Positions 38,001 through 47,545 of a stretch of 64,000 bases of DNA are shown here, in pieces (the stretch's first letter is position 1; each line of letters begins with the position of its first letter). The stretch lies in NCBI GenBank assembly GCA_024280295.1, contig JAJRQK010000006.1, positions 62,001 to 126,000 of the forward strand, in the 5' to 3' direction. The translations under genes were made by a program, and so were the position numbers. The DNA is from Bacteroidota bacterium. Its GTDB lineage: Bacteria; Bacteroidota; Bacteroidia; Flavobacteriales_D; Crocinitomicaceae. The notes beneath the pieces were generated by a model that saw nothing but the letters and a program-made list of their open reading frames with translations, had not been told where the DNA came from and made no database searches.

Positions 38001-38120
38001 TTCGGCAGCACGGGTATCCTTAGGATTTGTAATTTCATTCTGATTTGTATTTATATAGACAACTGCACAAAAAATAGTGCTAAGAGTGAAAAAAGTTAAA
38101 TAGCGTCGTAGAATGTTCAT
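35091..38120 (-). CDS. Secreted beta-propeller (BNR/sortilin-like) protein, cut before its T9SS sorting domain
   Basis: A 1009-residue secreted protein. It has an N-terminal membrane/signal segment (about 8-24) and a prodomain-like region to about 150. From about 156 it carries repeated beta-propeller units of the Asp-box type (GGVSGGVFRTTNGGTSWTMV, GVFQSTDNGLSWTQM, SGTDGGVHRTINV). Near 900 an Ig-like domain begins (CSNAQISIHWQTASENDNDY), followed by the start of a type A sorting domain (ISPNPSSGLFLV). The frame ends at TAA 35091-35093, in the middle of that domain; the missing 52 residues follow in frame. Without them, surface display through the T9SS should fail. A sialidase or protease-type role for the propeller is possible but not shown. 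Confidence 0.85.
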   Translation of the reverse strand: MNILRRYLTFFTLSTIFCAVVYINTNQNEITNPKDTRAAELKIEKHFTKKKCEQVAQKQEKHTNITILRGINHAKFVSDLPDEPTILIEGKNIPKVLGKHLIEEEFPARFTEERLNYEHKLQVNPITGTIPLEEKELELKQALAAPKANYSEEKFAGFFAYRGPSNFGGRTRSLVFDAGDITGNTILAGGVSGGVFRTTNGGTSWTMVSDLNDRHNVTAIAQDPRPGFNNIWYYATGESAGNSASESGAFYLGFGVFQSTDNGLSWTQMSFPLANIETTFDRRFDLISRVQVHPTTGDLLVAALGRIYRFDASASNWITELTAVGGFNTAHFTDVVVTPGGRVYAVFSGVTPAATEGVWTSNDATGIGAGTWSRIATNGAPGAWNQTGRGVLAIAPSNPDILYVLYESAGSTPSPGDCDIWRWNQLTTTWTSFAAKIPDEPGGSAGNDPFNTQGGYDMAVSVKPDDQNFVVIGSTNAYKITDITSDPEFLRIGGYDGPSTFAIWNNGGGVEHHPDVHTLVFDPNNTNLLYSGTDGGVHRTINVNAATVGWVNLSNNYDTYQFYHVNMHPATGNNAVIGGAQDNGTMAGGTALGFPDNTTQSRVFSGDGAACAISNADPCLPFFMSTQNGNMVRDCPTFATITPGGSTSQFVTYFHLDPVGSNTIYYAGRGTAYRTNNATTVTTGTWNNLGTLPGTDFIQSYATTGGAYSAATSQLYIGGDEGHIFRLSDPRGAPNLGSLIDITPPGATVGFPSVVKGLAVHPTNPDIVLATYSNYGIPSIFLTTNATAGTPTWTLVEGNLSGHSVRSAAIAEVAGNIIYFVGTAKGLYSNQNPGVDNWLQEGSATVGYALVTDLKYRHSDLQLLIGTHGNGMYSATVDNIALPIQMISFEGECSNAQISIHWQTASENDNDYFSVERSIHGINYEVIGIVDGAGNSTSIHDYGFKDRNPFSQNTEGYFYRIKQTDHNGVYRRSASIYISSSCKMVEANLTISPNPSSGLFLVNSNLNIL

Positions 38121-38433
38121 GGTAGTAGAATGTTCTAAGTCAAATCATTAAGGGCTTAGAATGAAGATACCACTTTTATTTTAAAGCATGAAATGTTTTC
38201 GACCAAGCGAGACATTTACAGGACAAACGATGCTAACGAACTGAATCACTTCGATTGAGTTTTAAACAGTTCATCTTTTTCGGCTGAAACATTGGACTTG
38301 ATCTATATCTTTATGATAACTCTTTTTCCTTATAGTTAGAGTCCTTTCCTAATCAACTGGCTACGCGTGTTACTTTAAACTGATTTCACATTACAGGGGA
38401 AATCGATGTTACTATAACGAAACCTTCCACTGT
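38121..38433. other. 313-base gap between divergent genes
   Basis: Both flanking genes point away from this interval, so it should contain two promoters. No exact TAnnTTTG element, repeat or gene was found. Confidence 0.4.
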
Positions 38434-39714
38434 ATGAAATTTACCAAATCACTTTATTTTTTACCTGCTCTTGTTCTCTTAGTGTCCTACTTTTTTAAAC
38501 TTGGGATGATACCGAATCAATTGGTTCTTCTCGGATTTTCACTTCTTCTAATCCTCGTTTTCCTGTTGATATTCTTGATTCGACAAATTAAACGATCAAA
38601 AGATATAGGTGAAAAAATCGTCAATGTAGCTTGTTTTATATTAATTATTTCGGCTCTTTTCCTTCCGTTAATTGGAGTTTTCGAGCAAGGGATAATTCCA
38701 GTTGTCATTTATTTAATCCTTATCGGAGGGCTTAGTTTTTATTTTATTAGACTCAAGGCTGATTCTTCTAGTTTTTTCGATCAAAGCAATTATAGAAATT
38801 TTGTTATTCTCAATTTACTCTTGATTATTTTTAATTCACCATTTCAAGAGGTACTGCCTGACATAAGTTATTCTCCAACTTTTCAAGCTGAGTACAGCCC
38901 GAATAAAGGACCAGAAGTCTACATTGATGAAGCTCATAATAACCTACATACACGAAAGGGGTTGTATGCAACATTTTCTAATCTTCTGGAAAAGGATGGA
39001 TATAACGTTAAATCATTCGAGCAGAAATTCACAGTTAAATCGTTGAAGAAGATTAAATTTTTAGTCATTTCAAATGCACTTCATCTGCAAAATGTAAATG
39101 ATTGGAATGGCCCCGTTGCTTCTGCATTTACGAAAAATGAAATCAAGGCATTGAACGATTGGGTTGACAATGGAGGCTCATTATTTTTTATCGCTGATCA
39201 TATACCTTTTGGAGAAGCATCGGCAGATTTAGCATTAAGTTTCGGGTTTAATTTCTCTAAAGGATCTGTCATAAAACTTGATGAGAAAGGTGTTGATTTG
39301 TTTTCTAGAAATCGAAATACGCTCATTAGTAATTGTATCACCGAAGGCCGAAATTCTTCTGAATTTGTAGACTCGATAGTGACATTTACGGGTCAAGCAA
39401 TCGAAATTCCTGTGGATGCGCGACCAATTCTGCTTTTTGATGATGAGTTCGCTCATTATTCTCCGGAAACACGAAAAAATCTAGATGGTGTCAAAGCAGA
39501 AAACATTGTGGGTATGTCGCAAGGAGCTTATATGCAATATGGCTCGGGGAGAATTGTTGTTTTCGGTGAAGCGGCAATGTTCACGGGACAACTACCTGCT
39601 GGACTTAGTTTCTGGAAAAAAATCGGAATGAACGCACCCGAGGCGAAGAATAATTACAAACTACTTTTAAACACGATGCATTGGCTAGACGGTACTTTGA
39701 GTGATGAAAATTGA
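38434..39714 (+). CDS. Membrane protein with a DUF4350-like domain
   Basis: A 426-residue protein. The first third has four membrane helices (about 7-27, 29-50, 62-82 and 87-107), and there may be a fifth near 122-138. From about 163 a soluble domain begins GPEVYIDEAHNNLHTRKGLY, continues with FLVISNALHLQN and ALNDWVDNGGSLFFIADHIP (about 247-266), and ends with YGSGRIVVFGEAAMFT near 367-382. This pattern (flavodoxin/GATase-like fold with an N-GG-SLF motif) matches DUF4350-type proteins. Function unknown. Single gene, divergent from the truncated propeller gene. Confidence 0.75.
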   Translation: MKFTKSLYFLPALVLLVSYFFKLGMIPNQLVLLGFSLLLILVFLLIFLIRQIKRSKDIGEKIVNVACFILIISALFLPLIGVFEQGIIPVVIYLILIGGLSFYFIRLKADSSSFFDQSNYRNFVILNLLLIIFNSPFQEVLPDISYSPTFQAEYSPNKGPEVYIDEAHNNLHTRKGLYATFSNLLEKDGYNVKSFEQKFTVKSLKKIKFLVISNALHLQNVNDWNGPVASAFTKNEIKALNDWVDNGGSLFFIADHIPFGEASADLALSFGFNFSKGSVIKLDEKGVDLFSRNRNTLISNCITEGRNSSEFVDSIVTFTGQAIEIPVDARPILLFDDEFAHYSPETRKNLDGVKAENIVGMSQGAYMQYGSGRIVVFGEAAMFTGQLPAGLSFWKKIGMNAPEAKNNYKLLLNTMHWLDGTLSDEN

Positions 39715-39778
39715 TTTGATTAGCGATATCTCTCAAGCGTTAGATGTAATCTCGGACTGAATGATCTTGTGTTAAAAT

Positions 39779-41500
39779 TCACACTGAAGAGCGAATATCC
39801 TTAATGTTTAATTGAAGTGTCTCCCGATCTCGCCAACGGTTGATTTCTAATGTGTACAATATATCAAAGGGCATCCCAGAGGAAACATCATCTACTTTAT
39901 CCGCCATATTGAAGCCAATTGCTTCCACAATCACATCATGCTGAGGTTGTGTCATTGATAACTTTAAATGGGCGTCTTTTAAGAGTCGGACATCTGTGGA
40001 ATAAACGTTTTTCGTAATGAATACAGGTTTCATATTCTCAGGACCGTGCGGCTCAAATTGGCGTAATACTCTCTTTAGGCGAGGTACTTTCAACCTGTTC
40101 TCTTCGGGGGTGAATATCTGATTAAAGTCGAGTTCAAGATCAACCTTTTGCTCAGGGATTAATAATTCACGATCAATTGACTTTGAGACTTCTTCTTCAA
40201 ATTTTTGCTTGAATGCCTCTAGGTTTTCCGTTTTCAAGGTCAACCCTGCGGCATATTTATGTCCACCAAATTGCTCAATCAGTTCACCACACTTTTCGAT
40301 AGCTTCGTGGACATCAAAACCTTGGACGGAACGCGCAGATCCAGTTACGACACCTTTCGATTCAGTTAACACAATTGTTGGTTTATAGTGATTTTCAATA
40401 ATTCTAGAAGCAACAATTCCTACTACGCCTTTGTGCCAATTTGGACTGAAGACAACATTTGAACATCGATCTTCGGGATATTCCTTTAACATTTCAAGAG
40501 CTTCGACTGTAATTTCTTTATCAATGGATCTACGCTCTGTGTTGTCATCGTTAATCTCTGCCGCAATGATTCTTATTTCCTCTATGTTATCAGAAATCAT
40601 TAATTCAACAGCATGTTTACCTGACCGTAACCTCCCTGCAGCATTTATTCTTGGAGCAATTGTGAAAACTACATCTGTCAAAGTCACAGGAAATGTCCGC
40701 TTTGCTAATATTAGCATCTCTTTGAACGCGGTTCTAGGTGATTCATTCAGTAATTTCATCCCAAGTGAGCACAAAGTTCGATTTTCCCCTGTCATTTCTA
40801 CTAAATCTGCTCCGATGCTTATGGCCAATAAATCCAAATTGTTCCAAAGAGGATCAAGCAACCATTTATTCTCTATATACAACGCCTGCATCAATTTGAA
40901 TCCAACACCACAGCCCGAAAGTTCTTGAAAAGGGTAGTCGCAATCTTCTCGTTTTGGATCTAAGATGATTCCGTTTGGAAGTGAATCACCAGGCCTATGG
41001 TGATCACAAACAATAACATCAACACCTTCTTTTTTAGCTGCCTCGACTTGCTTCAAGGCTTTTATTCCACAATCGAGAGTAATTATGAGTGTTATTCCTT
41101 CTTCAATTGCATGTTGAACGCCCTTCATACTTACGCCATAACCTTCTTCGTAGCGATCGGGGATGTAAAAAGACAAATCTTCTACATGATTTTTAAGTAG
41201 CGTATACATTAGTGCAACAGAAGTCGTACCGTCCACATCGTAGTCTCCATAAAGCATTACTTTTTCATTATTCGCTATTGCATTTTTGACTCTTGAAACC
41301 GCTCTCTCCATGTCTTTCATTAAAAACGGATTATGAAGCTGCTCTAATTTGGGCCTAAAAAATGCTTCTGCATCTTTAAATGTGTCAATATCTCGTTGAA
41401 GCAGTAGTTCTGCAACAATTGAATCAATTTTCAGCGTTGAACGTAATTCCTCTACTGCTGTACCATTATTTGACGTTCGAACGAACCATCTTTTTTGCAT
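39779..41500 (-). CDS. recJ: Single-stranded-DNA-specific exonuclease RecJ
   Basis: RecJ degrades single-stranded DNA 5'-to-3' in recombination and mismatch repair. The DHH phosphoesterase motifs are visible: motif I VMLYGDYDVDGTTSVALMY near 80-98, motif II LDCGIKAL, motif III (VCDHHRPGD, near 164-172), and the later IAPRINAAGRL and EQFGGHKYAAGL (DHHA1, GGHxxAAG near 413-424). The 573 residues fit the family. Confidence 0.96.
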   Translation of the reverse strand: MQKRWFVRTSNNGTAVEELRSTLKIDSIVAELLLQRDIDTFKDAEAFFRPKLEQLHNPFLMKDMERAVSRVKNAIANNEKVMLYGDYDVDGTTSVALMYTLLKNHVEDLSFYIPDRYEEGYGVSMKGVQHAIEEGITLIITLDCGIKALKQVEAAKKEGVDVIVCDHHRPGDSLPNGIILDPKREDCDYPFQELSGCGVGFKLMQALYIENKWLLDPLWNNLDLLAISIGADLVEMTGENRTLCSLGMKLLNESPRTAFKEMLILAKRTFPVTLTDVVFTIAPRINAAGRLRSGKHAVELMISDNIEEIRIIAAEINDDNTERRSIDKEITVEALEMLKEYPEDRCSNVVFSPNWHKGVVGIVASRIIENHYKPTIVLTESKGVVTGSARSVQGFDVHEAIEKCGELIEQFGGHKYAAGLTLKTENLEAFKQKFEEEVSKSIDRELLIPEQKVDLELDFNQIFTPEENRLKVPRLKRVLRQFEPHGPENMKPVFITKNVYSTDVRLLKDAHLKLSMTQPQHDVIVEAIGFNMADKVDDVSSGMPFDILYTLEINRWRDRETLQLNIKDIRSSV

Positions 41501-41564
41501 TGTTTATGTCTTTAAGCTAGGTTAATTATTTACTTTTAGAAAGCGTCACTTTATCTATTAAGTT

Positions 41565-42218
41565 ATGAAAATATTTGCGACAATAACGACAATTTTTCTT
41601 TCGGGAATGATTTTTTCTCAGAATTCATACCTATTTAAGGATCCTGTTCCTAGTAAGGAGCATAAAGTTGAAAAAGTAGAATCAAGTTTTTTCGGAAAAT
41701 ATAAAGATGAAAAATCTATGCACATATATGAATTTAACGAAGAGGGCGTGTTTATCAATTCGTTAAACATGTCTTCATTGCCTAAAAAAGTAGTCCGAGA
41801 ATCATCTACTTATACAGTTCGAGATGGATTTATTCATGGGGTTGTTAAGGGTGATTCTCTTCCATGTGTTCTCCAAAAAGGAATATATTTCTTTGGGATT
41901 CATAACCGCGTTAGACTTGTTTATCCAGGATCACTTACCACTTTGACGAAGGTTTCTACGGGACAATACCTATTGAACCACTATGAGAATGGTGCATACA
42001 TGCCTGTGAAATTGTCCTTCAAAGGTTCAAGTTTAACGCTAAGTGATTTCGATTATAATCAAGAGAAAACAGAGTTTGACTTCGTTGAGAACCAATCTTC
42101 AAATAAATCAGATTCACAAAATCAAATTGTCCTCGCACCATCAGTAGACGAGTTTGCTAGGATAAATAATAAAACTCATTTTGTAAAGCGAAGTTCACTT
42201 CAAGAGCTTGTTGAATAG
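41565..42218 (+). CDS. Secreted protein of unknown function
   Basis: A 217-residue protein with a signal peptide ending in FSQN (about 1-20). The rest has two beta-rich parts, with KYKDEKSMHIYEFNEEGVFI and TLTKVSTGQYLLNHYENGAY. I do not recognise it. It precedes the alpha-2-macroglobulin gene by 17 bases on the same strand and is likely cotranscribed, so it may act with that protein at the envelope. Confidence 0.7.
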   Translation: MKIFATITTIFLSGMIFSQNSYLFKDPVPSKEHKVEKVESSFFGKYKDEKSMHIYEFNEEGVFINSLNMSSLPKKVVRESSTYTVRDGFIHGVVKGDSLPCVLQKGIYFFGIHNRVRLVYPGSLTTLTKVSTGQYLLNHYENGAYMPVKLSFKGSSLTLSDFDYNQEKTEFDFVENQSSNKSDSQNQIVLAPSVDEFARINNKTHFVKRSSLQELVE

Positions 42219-42235
42219 TATAAAACATCAACCTA

Positions 42236-45200
42236 ATGATCAAACAACTTATAAATATCGCGATGTTTGCTGTGTTTACACTTGCGCTAATGTCGCCATC
42301 TTGTGAGCCTAATGATATCGGAGAATCCAATATATCTGAAGAAAAACCGCGAGAGGAAATTCAATCCAACATTCAATCGATTAATTATTCCTTTAATGAT
42401 GATTATAAAGAAATGTGGAAACAAGTCGATTCATTGCAAAAAATTGGCTTGTATAAATCTGCATTGAATGTCGTTCAAGTGATTTTTATAGATGCTCGAA
42501 AGGCGAAAAATTCACCCCAAGTAGTCAAGGCTGTCATTCACAAAATGAAGTACAATTCTTACCTAAAGGAAGATGATTTTGTTGTCGCAATGAATGAGCT
42601 GAACTCACTCACTAATGAAACTAGCTTTCCATTAAAGCAGATCATTCATACTGTAATAGCGGACACTTATTGGAATTATTATCAGTCCAATCGGTGGACA
42701 TTTATTAATCGTACACAGACGGTGAATTTTGAGAACAATGATGTACGCACATGGGACTTAAAAACGATTCTAAATCACGTTAAGAAAAATTACCTTTTGT
42801 CACTTTCAAGTAAAGATAGTTTACAGCATGTTTCTATTCGCGATTTTACGGATATACTTTCAGGTAAGGTTGTTCATTCAATAGAGCAGCGACCTACACT
42901 TTATGATTTTCTCGCTCATCGGGCACTGGATTATTTTGAAAATCCTGAACAATCAGTGAGTCGCCCTAAAGAGAAATTTGTTATGGATAGGCGGAATTAT
43001 TTCGGGAATGCTTCTGAATTTTTAGCCCTGAAAGTTGACTCAGACGATACACTATCAAGACTTCTTTATGCGATTGAAATATATAGAACCCTTACGTATT
43101 TTCATTTAAAAGATCAAGACCCATCGGCAATTGTTGACCTAGACCTTCGTAGATTGCGTTTTGCTAGAACGAACTCGGTGAAAGATGGCAAAGATGACCT
43201 CTACTTGAAAGGCTTGGGAAATCTTGCAAAAAAGTATTCTGCTCACCAATCATCGACTGAAGTGGATTTTCGAATTGCCTCTTTTTACGATCGACGTGGA
43301 AATAATTATTCTCGAAAGCTGACAGATCATCAGTGGGACAAGAAGAAAGCGTTGGAGATTTGCCGCAATGCGATCATTACTCATCCTAAATCACTCGGTG
43401 CAGAGCAATGTGCAGCATTGATGAATACAATTCAACAGAAAAGCGTTTCATTTAACAGCGAAGGTGCATATACTCCCAACGTGAAGGGAAAAATGTTGAT
43501 CAGCTATAAAAATGTTGATAAACTATACTTCAGAATGGTAAAGGTTGATGGGGATTATTTCTTCAAAAATAAACTCTATGGTAAAGATAGGATTCAAACT
43601 TTACTAAAGCTTAAATCAATGAAAAATTGGGAGTTAGAGATGAATAACCCTGGTGATTATCAGTCACACAGCACTGAAATTGTGCTGCCAGAAACGGATC
43701 TTGGACAATATATCGTTCTTGCCTCCCCAGATCCAAATTTCAAGCTTTCAGAGAACGCTATTGCGCATGGTTCATTTTGGTCAACGACTCTTTCTTTCTC
43801 TTTTAGACGAAATTCGAATCAGACAATTGACGCATACATCACTGATCGTGAAAGTGGAAAGCCATTATCAAACGTCAAGGTTTCTGTTTATATCAACAAG
43901 TATAGCTACATCTCAAGATCCAATGAATTTGTGAAGAAGGAATCTTATCGAACAGATGATTTTGGAATGATATCGATTAAATCGACACAAGAGTATCGCT
44001 ACATCTATTTGGATCTTCAGAAAGGATCAGATCGATATAACAATAGCAGTCAACTTTATCAGTACCGCGATTATTCCGACAATCAAGCTAATACCACAAC
44101 AAACCTATTCACCGATCGAGCAATTTATCGACCTGGACAGACAATTTACTTCAAAGGAATAAAGATTAAGCATCAAAAGGACAAGCACACAATCGTTGCG
44201 AATCAGAGTGCTGAGGTGGAACTATTTGACGCCAATTATCAGAAGGTTTCAAGTGTAAATGTCACTACCAATGAATATGGAACGTTTAGTGGTTCATTTA
44301 CAGCACCATCTTCCGGGATGAACGGAAGAATGACCATCAGAGAACGAGACGGGAGTAAGTCAATTTTGGTTGAAGAATATAAACGACCCAAGTTTGAAGT
44401 TAAGTTTGAACCAATTACGGGAGTTTACAAAATTGGGCAGAAGCTAAAGGTTACTGGGAAAGCGAAAGCATACGCTGGTTCAAATGTTGATGGTGCAAAA
44501 GTTCAATATAGAATTACTAGATCGTGTTATTTCAATTATTGGACATGGTATCGCTGGGGATATTATCCAAACTCTCAAACGATAGAAATCAAGCACGGTG
44601 AACTCAAAACGGATGAAAACGGAGCGTTTAGTGTAGAATTTGAGGCAAAAGAAGATCCATCGATTAATAAAAAGTACTTCCCAACTTACTCTTATTCAAT
44701 AACTGCGAATGTTACTGACCTCAACGGAGAAACTAGAAGTACAACTGGGAGTGTGAGCGTTGGATATAATTGCATGAACTTAAGTCTTGGAATAGAAACT
44801 AAGTTTGATCGAACTAACAAAAACAGATTCAAAGTTTTCACAACGAATTTGAATGGAGAAAAAATTGAAGCTTCTGGATCGATTAGCATCACAAAATTGA
44901 TCGAGCCAGACCGACTTTATCGCACTTCACTTTGGGAACAACCTGACATGCAATCGTTTTCCGAGGAGGATTATAATAAGCTTTTTCCACATGATAAGTA
45001 CGATCAAGAATATGATCACACGAAATATAAAAAAGGAGAAATTGTTGGCGAGTACGATTTCGATACAGCCAAAGGTGACTCTGTTGACTTCACAACAATG
45101 AAAACATGGCAACCGGGCAGATATGTAATTGAAACTTCATCGATTGATGCGTTTGGTCAAAAAGTAGAAGACGTTAAATACGTGACCATTTTAAATCAGA

Positions 45201-47539
45201 AAAGCGATCAGAATCCCACGAATGATATTTGGACACTCACTGCTTTGAATAATTATTGTGAGCCTGGAAAAAATGCCGAGTTTCTAATTTCTTCTGGCGC
45301 AAAAGATCTCATTATTCTCTATGAGATTGAACACAAAGGCAAAATTGTTTCAAGAAAATTATTGACATTGAGTACTTCACAAATGAAGATTTCAATTCCT
45401 ATTCTTGAAAAACATAGAGGTAATTTGACGGTGCATTTTAGCACAGTTAAATTTGGCAGACGACATTCATCTAAGGAAACAATTACAGTTCCTTATAGTA
45501 ATAAAGTACTCGATATTCAGTTCGAAACATTTCGAAATAAATTATTGCCAGGTTCTAAAGAAGAATGGAAATTGATTATTAAAGGTCCTCGTGGAGAAAA
45601 GGTTGCTGCTGAACTTCTCGCTGCTATGTATGATGAGTCACTGGATGCATTTGCTTCTAATTCCTTCTATATGAACATTTACAATTCTTATTACTCTGAC
45701 TCATATTGGGGGAGTAGTAGCTTCGATCAATCATTCTCCTCACTGTATAATGATCAATGGAATAAGTACATGTCAACTCCTTCTCGGAAATATAATTTTT
45801 TGAATTGGTGGGGAACAGTTCAAGTTTATACGGGGAGCCTAGATTATCGTTATCGTGGCTTTGTTGGTGGGATAGATGGAAATGCACCTCTTATGGATCT
45901 GTATTCTGAAGAAGCAGAACACAATGAAGCAAAACCTCCAACCGCCATTATGAAAGAAACTCTTTCTGTGTCAAACATCAGTATCGATAAAGATGAAGCT
46001 GTAGAATTAGATAGGTCCGAATTATCAATATTACCTGTTGGTGAAAATCAATCGAGTGCAGGTTTGAGTGAAGTTAATGCACGGACAAATTTAAATGAAA
46101 CTGCTTTCTTTTTTCCGCAAATGGAGACAAATGCACAAGGCGAAATTATCTTGAAATTTACTATTCCCGAAGCATTAACTAAGTGGAAGTTTTTGGGAAT
46201 GGCACACACCAAAGATCTAAAGATTGGATATGTCCAAGAGTCCGTTGTTACTCAAAAGGAGTTGATGGTAATGCCAAATCCACCAAGATTTTTCAGAGAA
46301 GGTGATAAGATGTCGTTTACGGCAAAAGTTTCAAATTTAACCGAAGACGATATGTCTGGTGAAGCCCAATTGTTCTTGTTTGATGCACTTTCTATGAAAC
46401 CAGTCGATGAACTTTTTAAAAACGCTTCGAAATCAATTTCATTTACAGCAAAGAAAGGACAGAGTGCTAAACTAGCTTGGGAGATTGAAATTCCCGAAGG
46501 ATTAGGAGCTGTAACTTATCGCGTTGTGGCAAAATCTGGAAAGTATTCAGATGGAGAAGAAATGGCAATTCCGATTTTATCGAATCGTATATTGATCACA
46601 GAATCAATGCCACTGCCGAGTAAGGAAATTGGAACGAAAAATTTCACCTTCACTAAATTGGTGAATAGCGCATCCTCATCTAGCCTAAAACATCATAAGT
46701 TGACTTTAGAGTACACGTCAAATCCGGCTTGGTATGCAATTCAAGCAATGCCTTACATGATGGAATATCCATACGAATGCGCCGAGCAAACATTTACACG
46801 ATATTACTCGAATGCACTTGCGTCGAGTATAGTGAACTCTAATCCAAAAATTAAAAAGGTTTTTGAAAGTTGGAAGGAGAGCAATCCAGATGCATTCCTA
46901 TCCAATTTAGAAAAGAATCAAGAGTTAAAATCACTCATGTTGGAAGAAACTCCATGGGTACTCGATGCGCAAAATGAAAGTGAGCGAAAGAAACATGTCG
47001 CGCTATTATTCGATTTGAACAAAATGGATAATGAACTTAGCAAAGCGATGCGGAAATTGCGGAAGATGCAGGTGATTAATGGTGGATGGCCATGGTTTCC
47101 AGGCATGAAGGAAAGCCGATATATTACACAGCATATTGTTACAGGACTAGGTCATTTAGATCATCTTGGTGTGAAGGGAATACGAGATGATACTAGAACC
47201 TGGGAAATGGTTAAAGCTGGCGTTTCTTATCTTGATATGCGTTTAATTGAAGATTATGAATGGTTGAAAAAGCATGATGATAACTATCTTACCGAGCAAC
47301 ATATTGGACAGATTCAAGTGCATTATTTGTATGCTAGAAGTTATTTCAAAGATTTGCCAATGAATAGTCGATTGCAAAAGGCATTTGATTATTATCAAAA
47401 TCAAGCAGAGACTTACTGGACCAAATTCAATCTGTACAACGAAGGTATGATTGCGCTTCAAGCAAAGCGTTACGAAATTAAGAAACTACCTGAAATGGTT
47501 ATGGCTTCGATTAAAGAGCGAGCAATTATCCATGAATAG
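42236..47539 (+). CDS. Alpha-2-macroglobulin family protein, N-terminal 1767 residues before an in-frame stop
   Basis: Bacterial alpha-2-macroglobulins trap proteases in the periplasm using a thioester. The N-terminus has a signal segment with a possible lipidation cysteine (SPSC, about 20-23). An MG2-like domain shows TDRAIYRPGQTIYFKGIKI near 625-643, followed by EEYKRPKFEVKF and the domain boundary IGQKLKVTGKAKAYAG. The A2M domain begins near 1285 (FFPQMETNAQGEIILKFTIP). The thioester motif CAEQ is present, with C1515 (codon 46778-46780), in PYECAEQTF. The frame stops at TAG 47537-47539, inside the C-terminal helical barrel. The remainder follows in the same frame after two codons. Confidence 0.88.
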   Translation: MIKQLINIAMFAVFTLALMSPSCEPNDIGESNISEEKPREEIQSNIQSINYSFNDDYKEMWKQVDSLQKIGLYKSALNVVQVIFIDARKAKNSPQVVKAVIHKMKYNSYLKEDDFVVAMNELNSLTNETSFPLKQIIHTVIADTYWNYYQSNRWTFINRTQTVNFENNDVRTWDLKTILNHVKKNYLLSLSSKDSLQHVSIRDFTDILSGKVVHSIEQRPTLYDFLAHRALDYFENPEQSVSRPKEKFVMDRRNYFGNASEFLALKVDSDDTLSRLLYAIEIYRTLTYFHLKDQDPSAIVDLDLRRLRFARTNSVKDGKDDLYLKGLGNLAKKYSAHQSSTEVDFRIASFYDRRGNNYSRKLTDHQWDKKKALEICRNAIITHPKSLGAEQCAALMNTIQQKSVSFNSEGAYTPNVKGKMLISYKNVDKLYFRMVKVDGDYFFKNKLYGKDRIQTLLKLKSMKNWELEMNNPGDYQSHSTEIVLPETDLGQYIVLASPDPNFKLSENAIAHGSFWSTTLSFSFRRNSNQTIDAYITDRESGKPLSNVKVSVYINKYSYISRSNEFVKKESYRTDDFGMISIKSTQEYRYIYLDLQKGSDRYNNSSQLYQYRDYSDNQANTTTNLFTDRAIYRPGQTIYFKGIKIKHQKDKHTIVANQSAEVELFDANYQKVSSVNVTTNEYGTFSGSFTAPSSGMNGRMTIRERDGSKSILVEEYKRPKFEVKFEPITGVYKIGQKLKVTGKAKAYAGSNVDGAKVQYRITRSCYFNYWTWYRWGYYPNSQTIEIKHGELKTDENGAFSVEFEAKEDPSINKKYFPTYSYSITANVTDLNGETRSTTGSVSVGYNCMNLSLGIETKFDRTNKNRFKVFTTNLNGEKIEASGSISITKLIEPDRLYRTSLWEQPDMQSFSEEDYNKLFPHDKYDQEYDHTKYKKGEIVGEYDFDTAKGDSVDFTTMKTWQPGRYVIETSSIDAFGQKVEDVKYVTILNQKSDQNPTNDIWTLTALNNYCEPGKNAEFLISSGAKDLIILYEIEHKGKIVSRKLLTLSTSQMKISIPILEKHRGNLTVHFSTVKFGRRHSSKETITVPYSNKVLDIQFETFRNKLLPGSKEEWKLIIKGPRGEKVAAELLAAMYDESLDAFASNSFYMNIYNSYYSDSYWGSSSFDQSFSSLYNDQWNKYMSTPSRKYNFLNWWGTVQVYTGSLDYRYRGFVGGIDGNAPLMDLYSEEAEHNEAKPPTAIMKETLSVSNISIDKDEAVELDRSELSILPVGENQSSAGLSEVNARTNLNETAFFFPQMETNAQGEIILKFTIPEALTKWKFLGMAHTKDLKIGYVQESVVTQKELMVMPNPPRFFREGDKMSFTAKVSNLTEDDMSGEAQLFLFDALSMKPVDELFKNASKSISFTAKKGQSAKLAWEIEIPEGLGAVTYRVVAKSGKYSDGEEMAIPILSNRILITESMPLPSKEIGTKNFTFTKLVNSASSSSLKHHKLTLEYTSNPAWYAIQAMPYMMEYPYECAEQTFTRYYSNALASSIVNSNPKIKKVFESWKESNPDAFLSNLEKNQELKSLMLEETPWVLDAQNESERKKHVALLFDLNKMDNELSKAMRKLRKMQVINGGWPWFPGMKESRYITQHIVTGLGHLDHLGVKGIRDDTRTWEMVKAGVSYLDMRLIEDYEWLKKHDDNYLTEQHIGQIQVHYLYARSYFKDLPMNSRLQKAFDYYQNQAETYWTKFNLYNEGMIALQAKRYEIKKLPEMVMASIKERAIIHE

Positions 47540-47545
47540 CTAGGA

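Noticed and set aside
40431-40928. 165-codon plus-strand frame inside recJ
   Set aside because: Antisense of the DHH-domain coding region; no independent support.
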